In this document: positions 27,401-33,194 of the stretch, one piece after another | Layout: the number at the start of each line of letters is the position of its first letter | Numbering within the stretch: the stretch's first letter is position 1 | NCBI GenBank assembly: GCA_004297545.1 | Contig: SCTB01000006.1 | Coordinates: 1 to 34,626, forward strand | DNA length: 34,626 nt | Source: Alphaproteobacteria bacterium | Lineage (GTDB): Bacteria; Pseudomonadota; Alphaproteobacteria; Micavibrionales; UBA2020 | Direction of reading: 5' to 3' | Position numbers and translations under genes: made by a program | The notes under the pieces: generated by a model | What the model saw: only the letters and a program-made list of their open reading frames with translations | What the model was told of the DNA's origin: nothing | Databases searched by the model: none

Positions 27401-29258
27401 TCGTCAGCGAGCCGTGGTCTCCAGCGATGGTAACCGTGCCGCTGGAAGGCACATCAACTGTCGTAGAGCCGAAGGCAACTTTCGTCACCAGATTAGCGTC
27501 ATCCTGGCTCGGGGCATCCGCGGCGCCGGCGCCGCCATTCAGGCCGGTGATAACATTGCCTGACGTCGTCTGGTCTTCGCTGTTGAAGGCATTGGTGTCG
27601 TCATTTGCGACAGGCGCATCGTCAAGAACGCGAATGGTCAGTGTCCCGGTGTCGGTATCGCCATCTGAATCTGTCGCCGCGACGCCGAAATTCAGGGTAA
27701 TGATGTCATTGGGGTTGGCGCCGTCGGCATGGTCCAGCGTGCCGAGAAGATCAAAAGTATAGCTGCCATCTTCGTTGATATGAAGCGTGAAGACGGTTTC
27801 GCCGTTCGCCGTGCCGGTATAGGTATCGGCGGAAAGCGTCACAGTGACAGGATGACCGTTGGAGCTTAATATCCCGCCCGCAAGGGAGCCGCCGGCGCTG
27901 AAACTGCCGTCATCCGCGCCGAAAGTGCCGGGCGTGTCGGTGAAGAAATTCGCGGTCAGATTGCCGGAAACGCTGCTCGCCGGGAGGTCGCTCTCGTCGA
28001 CCGTGCGGCTGCCCGGGTTTTGCTCCGGATCATTCGGGTTGAAGAGGACGGGAACGCCGTCTGAATCGATTTCGAGAACAGCAGCATCGGAATCGCCGTC
28101 TCCGTCGGTCAGCGTATAGATAAACTGGTCCGTCGTGTCGCCCTGGGCGTTTTCATTGAGCGTATAGGTATAAGAGCCGTCCGCTGCGATCGTCAGGACG
28201 CCGTTGTCTCCCGCAATCGTGACAGTGCCCGTTTCCGGCACTTCGACCGTCGTCGAGCCGAAACTCACTTCCGTGATGCGGTCAGGCAGGTCCTGGCTCA
28301 GGACATCCTCGGCGCCGGGACCGCCGTTTTCGCCGGTGATGACGTTGCCGGAGGTTTCACGGTCTTCGCCATTGAAGGTGTTGGTGTCGTCATTCGCGAT
28401 AGGCTTGTCGTCGAAGGGAGCGGGAGCATGCGGATCCGGCTCGCGGTCGAAAGTGCCGTATTCCAGCTGGGTCGGGTCGATCGGGCCGATTTTGTTCAGG
28501 CTGTTCAGCGGGTCCGCTGTGAACACGCTTTCAAAACCGAAACCGCCGCCATGCGCGCCGCCGCGATCGCCAGCGGCCGGTTCGACTTCGTTCAGCTGCG
28601 CGGCCTGCGCCAGCGTATCGCCGAGGTCATTGACGGAAAGCGCCGTGCCATCTTTCATCATGATGTCATGAAGACCGGCATTTTTCATCGCGCCATAGTT
28701 GGGAATAATAATCTCGCCGCCGTCTTTGAACGCGATGACAAGCTGGCCGTGCTGCTCCTTCACCGAAGACGGGTCCGTCATGTTGAAGGCGAACTTGTAG
28801 TCCTGGCCTGCATGCAGCTTCACGACGACGTTTTCGTGCGCATGCGGCTTTTTGATGATGATAACCTTGTGAGGCTCTTCCGCCTTGCCTGCGGCCGGCT
28901 CGATGCCCAGCACCTGCTTGGTCGGGGTGGCATCGGCGACCAGCAGATCGTCCTGCGCCGAGGGCGCCAGCGTCTGGATGAGTTCCGCCAGATTGATGGT
29001 CTGGCCCGACGGCAGCGTGATAAAGGCGGAGCCTGCGGCAGTCGCGACTTCGGCGAAGTTCTTGATGACGAGGGATGCGCCGTCGGACATCTGGATCAGG
29101 AGGGCGCCCGACTTGTCCATGGTCATGCCCTGGACTTCGGCGGTTGCGGCGGCCAGGACAAGCGCCTCGCCGGCCGTCATCGTGATTTCGATCTTTTCGC
29201 CAGCGGCGATGGAAACTTTCTGCTGGGAATTACCTGCTGCTGAATCTTTTGCCGTCAT
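21480..29258 (-). CDS. Giant RTX/VWA repeat adhesin, Lap-type, 2592 residues
   Basis: This is a very large type I secreted surface adhesin. Two related N-terminal modules (about 15-124 and 140-230) each end in PAAG, at 121-124 and 227-230, matching the [T/A/P]AAG site cut by LapG proteases. From about residue 290 to 1880 there are six 263-265-residue units. Each combines a VCBS-like half (GVLTIAADGSYTYTLN, DQFTYTLTDGDGD) with a half of the T1SS-143/DUF5801 style (GSYTFDLVGTLDHADG). A seventh unit is split by an inserted domain. A von Willebrand A domain follows with MIDAS DVSGSMG near 2181, then RTX nonapeptides (GGAGSDTIF, GNDTITGGAGDD) and a secretion tail. The ATG at 29258 is used; a GTG 30 bases upstream is possible. 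The exporter genes follow directly. Confidence 0.95.
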   Translation of the reverse strand: MTAKDSAAGNSQQKVSIAAGEKIEITMTAGEALVLAAATAEVQGMTMDKSGALLIQMSDGASLVIKNFAEVATAAGSAFITLPSGQTINLAELIQTLAPSAQDDLLVADATPTKQVLGIEPAAGKAEEPHKVIIIKKPHAHENVVVKLHAGQDYKFAFNMTDPSSVKEQHGQLVIAFKDGGEIIIPNYGAMKNAGLHDIMMKDGTALSVNDLGDTLAQAAQLNEVEPAAGDRGGAHGGGFGFESVFTADPLNSLNKIGPIDPTQLEYGTFDREPDPHAPAPFDDKPIANDDTNTFNGEDRETSGNVITGENGGPGAEDVLSQDLPDRITEVSFGSTTVEVPETGTVTIAGDNGVLTIAADGSYTYTLNENAQGDTTDQFIYTLTDGDGDSDAAVLEIDSDGVPVLFNPNDPEQNPGSRTVDESDLPASSVSGNLTANFFTDTPGTFGADDGSFSAGGSLAGGILSSNGHPVTVTLSADTYTGTANGETVFTLHINEDGSYTFDLLGTLDHADGANPNDIITLNFGVAATDSDGDTDTGTLTIRVLDDAPVANDDTNAFNSEDQTTSGNVITGLNGGAGAADAPSQDDANLVTKVAFGSTTVDVPSSGTVTIAGDHGSLTIAADGSYTYTLNEGPQGDTADQFTYTLTDGDGDTDTAVLEIDADGVPVIFNPNDPEQSPGSRTVDESDLPGSSVSGQLNANFFADTPGSFSASGAGTFSVSGSVAGGSLTSEGHAVTVTLAGNTYTGAANGATVFTLLIDADGSYTFDLVGTLDHADGSNPNDVINLNFGVTATDSDGDTAGATLTIRVLDDAPLANDDHNAFNGEDHTTSGNVITGLNGGAGAADALSHDDANLVTKVAFGSTTVDVPSSGTVTVTGDHGVLTIAADGSYSYTLNDGEQGDTTDQFTYTLADSDGDTDTAVLEVGSDGTPIIFNPNDPEQSPGARTVDESNLPASSVTGQLSANFFTDTPGSFSASGAGTFSAGGSVAGGSLTSEGHPVTVALAGDTYTGTANGATVFTLQINADGSYTFDLVGTLDHADGANPNDVINLNFGVTATDSDGDTASATLTINVLDDAPVANDDHNSFNAEDHTTSGNVITGLNGGAGAADAPSQDDANLVTKVAFGSTTVDVPSSGTVTISSDHGVLTIAADGSYSYTLNESAHGDTADQFTYTLTDGDGDSDTAVLEIGSDGVPIIFNPNDPEQSPGTRTVDESNLNPATSVSGHLSANFFTDTPGSFSASGAGTFSAGGSVAGGSLMSEGHAVTVTLAGNTYTGTANGATVFTLLINADGSYTFDLVGTLDHADGSNPNDVINLNFGVTATDSDGDTASATLTINVLDDAPVANDDHNSFNAEDHTTSGNVITGLNGGAGAADAGSEDTPNHVTQVSFGATTVGVPATGTTTISGDHGVLTIAADGSYSYTLNGGAHGDTADQFTYTLTDGDGDSDTAVLEIGSDGVPIIFNPNDPEQSPGTRTVDESDLPSSSVFGHLSANFFTDTPGSFSASGAGTFSAGGSVAGGSLTSEGHPVTVTLAGDTYIGTANGATVFTLQINSDGSYAFDLVGTLDHADGSNPNDVINLNFGVTATDSDGDTASATLTIRVLDDAPCANDDHNSFDGEDHTTSGNVITGLNGGAGAADALSQDDVSHVTKVAFGATMVDVPTSGTVTISGASGVLTIAADGSYTYTLNAGAQGDTNDQFTYTLTDGDGDTDTAILQIGSDGVPIIFNPNDPEASPGTRTVDETNLSPTTSVTGHLNANFFSDTPGSFSASGAGTFTSGGSLAGGALTSDGHPVTVTLAGNTYTGTANGETIFTLQINNDGSYTFDLKGTLDHADASNPNDVINLNFGVTATDSDGDTASATLTIRVLDDAPVANDDHNAFDASVGHTDGNVISGLNGGSGAGDVLSHDTPDKVTQVSFGSAVVDVPSTGTATINGDHGVLTIAADGSYTYTLFPGSAGGTTTVMEPVILTDGAGLVVEVTGVQTSSGIQFTVKVLSGIADLNGFYLDIGGDGGPITALGSGNNMNPTAGFDYAVNLGTVGGSDPDCTNITFTINNISLADIDNALIGIRATSVGTNREGSVKLTGEVDTTTVHNDTTDIFKYTLTDSDGDHDDALLTFDGITPSFTVGENVSDAGSSTTPYAVGTGHGDINGGIAGDILVGDVGGATMVNQTKNYNIELVLDVSGSMGSLSDHSSKYYMLVQAVNNLLSTFHDYHGGSVTVNITPFDTTAHISGTFNVSTNAGFANALNFLQHMGGGGTTNYESALQAAINWLGGSGPTPGAATYTYFITDGEPNRYVTSSNPAASGTETVSMAQIQGSDGTNEIAQIQALSTEVIGVGINVGTKISNINLIDSDGHAINVHNPADLSQILQAASPLNHIAGVGGDHISGGDGNDIVFGDAMFTDVLAASHGIAMPAGSGWDVFEALEAASGWTRADTINYIKGHLTELSQESTGSGGEIRSGGNDVLDGGAGSDTIFGQEGNDTITGGAGDDKVSGGSGSDIFVFHTGDGVDHITDFDAAHGDKLDFSDVLGSFDPLTDSLHNFVAVVVSGADSLVQVDETGTGLAFHTVVVLEGVHVDLDTLALNGNLIA
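23632..28387 (-). repeat. Six tandem units of about 792 bp inside the adhesin gene
   Basis: Using the TCGTC of the conserved ANDD codons as anchor, unit boundaries fall at 28387, 27598, 26806, 26014, 25219, 24427 and 23632. The spacings are therefore 789, 792, 792, 795, 792 and 795 bases, all multiples of three. Large stretches are near-identical at DNA level between units, including non-adjacent ones, while other stretches differ at many third positions. This points to recombination or gene conversion among units, so copy number may vary and short-read assemblies may collapse the region. Confidence 0.93.
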
Positions 29259-29312
29259 GTCTTTTCGATAACCCCCTGATAAAAACACTCACTTACCTGC
29301 CGCCGCTGACGC

Positions 29313-29337
29313 CCCATATCACATTGAAAGATATGGG
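29313..29337 (-). promoter_or_regulatory. Hairpin in the adhesin mRNA leader
   Basis: CCCATATC and GATATGGG form an 8-bp stem with a 9-base loop. It lies between the predicted promoter and the adhesin start, inside a leader of about 110 bases. It could affect mRNA stability or translation, but there is no recognisable riboswitch core. Confidence 0.4.
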
Positions 29338-29373
29338 AGACATCGAATTTCATAACCGATTTCAGGTCGAATT

Positions 29374-29402
29374 GTTGTACTCCCAATCGATAGACCTGTC
29401 AA
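29374..29402 (-). promoter_or_regulatory. Sigma70-like promoter for the adhesin operon
   Basis: On the minus strand a perfect -35 TTGACA (29397-29402) is followed by a 17-base spacer and a -10-like TACAAC (29374-29379, 4 of 6 consensus). A second TTGACA lies 12 bases upstream at 29409-29414. Transcription would start near 29367. Confidence 0.55.
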
Positions 29403-29629
29403 TGATTATGTCAAAGAGAGTGCCGATAGTACCTAGCTAGGTTGACTTCAATAATCCATAACGGCAGAAAAAGCCAGTAGAAATGGGGATATTCTATTAA
29501 TACCATAATATATAAAGATTCGCCATAATTAAGTAAAATTCAACGATTCCAAGGGTATATTTGTTTGATTTATAGTCTTTTTTAGCGCATGATGGGTTTG
29601 GATATGGGGTTTTGCGGGGTAAGCATAGA
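29403..29629. other. AT-rich divergent intergenic region
   Basis: The remainder of the spacer between the adhesin and pilus genes is AT-rich and holds no gene. A perfect 10-base palindrome CCTAGCTAGG at 29432-29441 sits just upstream of the adhesin promoter and could be an operator. I see no clear promoter for the rightward pilus genes, although the AT-rich stretch 29490-29585 is the obvious place. Confidence 0.4.
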
Positions 29630-30325
29630 ATGAATAAAAGCTGGCCTGTCTTTTTGATAGCAGTTTCAATGGTTTTGGCGGGTAGTTTTGCCCATGCCGA
29701 AGGCTCGTCGGATGGCGTTTCGAAAATGGAACGCCTGATGGCTGCGCCAACTGGCATGGCCGCGGACAATACAGCGGAGGATGACACCATCATCCGCATC
29801 ACCCCCGATAAAACTAAAATTGTCCGCCTCAAGGAGGATGCCGCCAGCGTCATTGTGACCAATCCGGCGCATGTCTCGGTGCTGCTCGATTCACCCCGCC
29901 TGCTGGTGGTCATGCCGCGGGTACCGGGATCAACCTCTTTCACCGTCCTGAATGCCAAGGGCCAGATCATCCTGGAAAGGACTGTTATCGTCTCGGGCCT
30001 GGCGAAACAAAAATATGTCCGTATCCGCCGGATGTGCGATAACGGCGGCACGGGCGGCTGCGTTCCGACCGCTTATTTCTATTGCCCGGACGGCTGCTAT
30101 GAGGTGCTGACGGTGCCGCCGGACGGCGGCGCGACCAATGTCCCGGATATACCGGCCAGCCGATCCTTTACGATGGATGTGGAGAAAGCGTCCGACGCGG
30201 CCCCTCCTTCTCCCCCTGGTAGTGTCGGCGGTGGCGCAGCGCCCGCCGACGAGTCCTACAAGGTCCACGTGACCCCGGATCCCAAAGCCGCACCGTCGAA
30301 CACACAACAGGCGCCCGCGAAATGA
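29630..30325 (+). CDS. Pilus-assembly N-domain protein (CpaC N-terminus-like), exported
   Basis: This 231-residue protein has a signal peptide (MNKSWPVFLIAVSMVLAGSFAHA|E). Residues about 50-115 match the pilus-assembly N-terminal domain seen at the front of CpaC/RcpA secretins: IVRLKEDAASVIVTNPAHV, then LLVVMPRVPGSTSFTVLNAKG and ERTVIVSG. The secretin barrel is absent, so this is a stand-alone N domain. After it comes a cysteine-bearing segment (MCDNGGTGGCVP, YCPDGCYEV) and a Pro-rich tail. It presumably works in the periplasm with the Tad secretin. I use the ATG at 29630; a TTG 18 bases earlier is possible. Its stop overlaps the next start in an ATGA junction. Confidence 0.8.
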   Translation: MNKSWPVFLIAVSMVLAGSFAHAEGSSDGVSKMERLMAAPTGMAADNTAEDDTIIRITPDKTKIVRLKEDAASVIVTNPAHVSVLLDSPRLLVVMPRVPGSTSFTVLNAKGQIILERTVIVSGLAKQKYVRIRRMCDNGGTGGCVPTAYFYCPDGCYEVLTVPPDGGATNVPDIPASRSFTMDVEKASDAAPPSPPGSVGGGAAPADESYKVHVTPDPKAAPSNTQQAPAK

Positions 30326-31185
30326 GCAAATTGCAGAAGAAAATCCCCGCTTTCCTTGGCCTCATCGCCCTTGCGGCACTGACAGCCTGCAGCGCATCCA
30401 AATCCGTCATGGAGCCGGTCGACAGCATGCGGGGCATGAAAGCCGCCACGCAGCAGCGCCTTTCCGCCGCCGCGGTCGACGCGATCGCCGCCGGCAAGAC
30501 CGAAGAAGCCGTCGCCCTCCATGCCAAGCTGCATAAGCAGCACCCGAAGGACCGCGCCATCGCGCTGGCCTATGCCCAGCTTTTGCGCAAGACAGGCAAG
30601 CCTGCTCAAGCGGTGAAGGTGCTGACGCCCCTTGCGTCATTCAAGAGCCGTAACAACGATTCCAACCCGGTCACCATCTATACGTCGAACGCCGTCATCC
30701 TGAACGAGCTTGCCGCCGCGCATATCGCAACCGGGAATTTCGCAGAGGCCGAAAAATTGCTGGCGCATGTGCTGGAAGACCCCAGCGCCGCCCCGCTGCA
30801 CGCTGACGCCGACAGCCTGATGGGCATCGTGATGGATGCGCGCGGGGATCACCGGGCGGCCGAGCAGTCCTTCAACCGCGCCCTCGCGGGCTGGAAAGGC
30901 GACCCGACGCCCGTCATGAACAACCTCGCCCTGTGTCTCGCAGCCCAGGGCAAGTTCGATGACGCGCTGGACACGCTGCGCCGCGCGCTTGTCAACTCGC
31001 CGAATGATAAACAGGAGATTGCCCGCAATATCGCCCTGATCAGCGATCTTCGCGGCGCCGTCGTCTCCAAACCCGTTGCAGTCGCGAAAGTAGTGAAGCC
31101 TGCGGTGAAAAAGACCAAGGCTCACAAGAAGCCCGCCGCCTGCCCCCCCTGCCCGGTTCCGGCCCAGCCTGAAAAGCCGAAATAA
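30322..31185 (+). CDS. tadD: TPR lipoprotein, TadD-like
   Basis: This 287-residue protein begins with a lipoprotein signal ending in the lipobox LTAC at residue 23. About five TPR-like helical pairs follow between residues 45 and 240; GKTEEAVALHAKLHKQHPKD, GNFAEAEKLLAHVLEDPSAA and GKFDDALDTLRRALVNSPND are clear. A Lys- and Pro-rich tail ends the protein. TadD lipoproteins help assemble or place the Tad secretin in the outer membrane. The overlap with the upstream N-domain gene implies coupled translation. The gene converges on tadC with 47 bases between them. Confidence 0.85.
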   Translation: MSKLQKKIPAFLGLIALAALTACSASKSVMEPVDSMRGMKAATQQRLSAAAVDAIAAGKTEEAVALHAKLHKQHPKDRAIALAYAQLLRKTGKPAQAVKVLTPLASFKSRNNDSNPVTIYTSNAVILNELAAAHIATGNFAEAEKLLAHVLEDPSAAPLHADADSLMGIVMDARGDHRAAEQSFNRALAGWKGDPTPVMNNLALCLAAQGKFDDALDTLRRALVNSPNDKQEIARNIALISDLRGAVVSKPVAVAKVVKPAVKKTKAHKKPAACPPCPVPAQPEKPK

Positions 31186-31232
31186 CCAAGGCCTTTCTTC
31201 CGATCCCTGCTGAGGATATGCGGCAATAAGGA

Positions 31233-32207
31233 TTATTTGCTGGTCGTAAAACCGCGCAGGAATGCGGGGCTCAGGATGACCACGAACAGCACCGGCAGGA
31301 AGAACAAAATCATCGGGACGGTGAGCTTGGGCGGCAGCGAGGCCGCCTTTTGTTCCGCGGTCGCCATGCGGGCGGCGCGTGTTTCTTCCGCCAGCACCCT
31401 GAGCGCCTTTGAAATTGACGTGCCGTACTGCTCCGCCTGAAGCATCGCGGTCGCAAAGGTCCTGGCCGACCCGCTGCCGACGCGCGCGGCGAAGCCCTGG
31501 AAGGCCGCCTTGCGGTCGTTGAGCATGCCCAGCTCGGCGCAGAGGATGCCCAGCTCCTCCGCCAGCGCCTCGGAATGGCCCGCCACCGTGTCGGCGATGC
31601 GGTTGATGGCCGCCTCGATGCCGATGCCGCCCTGGACGCAGATCAGCATCATGTCGAGGCTGTCCGGGAAAGCGAGGGAGATTTCCTGCTGGCGCTTGTC
31701 GGCATTATTTTTGATCAGCAGATGCGGCAGGAAAAAGCCGAAAGCGCCCGTCACCAGCAGGGTGAGTCCCTTGCTGGTAGACGAAATTTCCTTGCCGGAC
31801 ATCGCCATCAGCAGCATGGCGACGCCGACGAAAATAATCGGCAGGACGATGCGCGCGATGAGGTAGAACAATGGCGCCATCGGGTCGCGGATGCCAGCGC
31901 GCAGCATCAGGTTGCGGGCTGAAAGGCTCGCCTCTCCCGCGAGGCGCTGGATGCGGTAGAACAACGCGATGGACTTCGCTGCCGACAACTGCTGGTCCTG
32001 CTGCTTGACCTTCGGCGCATTGGCGGCTTCGCGCGCCTGCTCGAACAGGGCGCGGCGCTTTTTCTCGATCACTTCCTTGTAGCGCTGTTTCTTCTCCTTG
32101 TGCGCGAGCAGCGGCAGGGCGAAACCGATGAACGACGCTCCCGCCAGAAGGGCCGAGAGGAAGACGATGATCGCCGTCGAGTCGAGATGCGTCAGAAACT
32201 CCATCAT
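31233..32207 (-). CDS. tadC: Tad pilus platform protein TadC
   Basis: TadC is one of two inner-membrane platform proteins that pass pilin subunits to the growing Tad/Flp pilus. The 324 residues include an N-terminal helix (IIVFLSALLAGASFIGFAL), a pair of helices near 112-165, and the GspF-like core: LAFPDSLDMMLICVQGGIGIEAAINRIAD, GMLNDRKAAFQGFAARVGS and LRVLAEETRAARMATAEQKAASLPPKLTVPMILFFLPVLF-type ending. It starts 6 bases after tadB in the same direction. Confidence 0.95.
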   Translation of the reverse strand: MMEFLTHLDSTAIIVFLSALLAGASFIGFALPLLAHKEKKQRYKEVIEKKRRALFEQAREAANAPKVKQQDQQLSAAKSIALFYRIQRLAGEASLSARNLMLRAGIRDPMAPLFYLIARIVLPIIFVGVAMLLMAMSGKEISSTSKGLTLLVTGAFGFFLPHLLIKNNADKRQQEISLAFPDSLDMMLICVQGGIGIEAAINRIADTVAGHSEALAEELGILCAELGMLNDRKAAFQGFAARVGSGSARTFATAMLQAEQYGTSISKALRVLAEETRAARMATAEQKAASLPPKLTVPMILFFLPVLFVVILSPAFLRGFTTSK

Positions 32208-32213
32208 GGCGTC

Positions 32214-33194
32214 TTAAATCCTGAAGTTAATCATCTGTTTCATGATCATGATGCCGCAGCCCATCCACATGCCGCAGCCCACCAGGTACCAATGACCCTT
32301 GGCCGTCTGGAACAACGGTTCCATGTAGTTCGGGCTCGCGAGCCAGAGGCCTAAAGCGACCAGCGGCGGCAGCGAGCCGATAATGCCCGCCGAGGCCTTG
32401 GCCTCGGACGACAGCGCCTGAATCTTCCGCTTCAGGCGGAACCGCGCGCGAATGACGCCCGAAAGGTTCGTCAAAACCTCGCTTAAGGATGAGCCCGTCT
32501 CGCTCTGGATCTGCAGGGCGGTTGCGAACATATGCACTTCGGTCAGCGGAACGCGCTTGGCGGTTTCAAAAGCGGCCTGGCCCAGGGGAACGCCGATTTT
32601 CTGGTTGTCGTAGATCTTCAGCATCTCTTCCTTCAGGGGGCCGGTAAATTCGCGGCTGACCATCGCGATCGCCTCCGTCATGGGCATGCCCGCCTGCAGA
32701 AGGCGGACGCAGCCGTCCAGCGCATCGGGAAGCTCCTCGAGAAACCTCTTCTGACGGTTTTTCGCCATGCGCTTCAGCACAAAGCGCGGCCCGCCCAGGA
32801 ACGCGGCGAAGGTAAAAAAGATAACAGCGATCGGCGGCCACGACGTCAGCAGCGCCGCCAGCGCCCAGACGACGACGGCGAAGGCGACCGACGCCATCCA
32901 GTACCTGGAGGTCGGCGCCTCGATGCCGGCCTGCACCATCAGGTCGCGGATGGTGACGTTGTCTTTCTTCTGGTTTTTTTCCTTGCCGGCCTCCGTCAGC
33001 TTGCGCGCGATGACGGCGCGCTGCTTGGCAAGCGCCTTGTCCTTGCTTTCCTCCTTGACGGAGGAAGTCTTGCCGCGGGTAATCACGGCGAGGATGCGCC
33101 GGCGCTGCTCCTGCTGTTTGCCGATGGCCATTGCGGCCATAACCCCGAAAATAAGGATCGCCAGCATGGCCGCAACTGCAATGACCCAGGTCAT
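32214..33194 (-). CDS. tadB: Tad pilus platform protein TadB
   Basis: TadB is the partner of TadC in the inner-membrane pilus platform. The 326-residue protein has an N-terminal helix (MTWVIAVAAMLAILIFGVMAA), two helices near 100-145, then the GspF-type domain: ELPDALDGCVRLLQAGMPMTEAIAMV, QAAFETAKRVPLTEVHMFATAL and QSETGSSLSEVLTNLSGVIR, and RFRLKRKIQALSSEAKASAG before the final helices. The ATG directly follows the tadA stop, so translation is coupled. Confidence 0.95.
   Translation of the reverse strand: MTWVIAVAAMLAILIFGVMAAMAIGKQQEQRRRILAVITRGKTSSVKEESKDKALAKQRAVIARKLTEAGKEKNQKKDNVTIRDLMVQAGIEAPTSRYWMASVAFAVVVWALAALLTSWPPIAVIFFTFAAFLGGPRFVLKRMAKNRQKRFLEELPDALDGCVRLLQAGMPMTEAIAMVSREFTGPLKEEMLKIYDNQKIGVPLGQAAFETAKRVPLTEVHMFATALQIQSETGSSLSEVLTNLSGVIRARFRLKRKIQALSSEAKASAGIIGSLPPLVALGLWLASPNYMEPLFQTAKGHWYLVGCGMWMGCGIMIMKQMINFRI

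Noticed and set aside
23632-28387. CRISPR-like or satellite array
   Set aside because: The repeats are about 792 bp, in frame and protein-coding, with no short repeat-spacer pattern.
29249-29440. 63-codon plus-strand frame upstream of the pilus genes
   Set aside because: It overlaps the adhesin start and promoter, has no ribosome site and no protein features.
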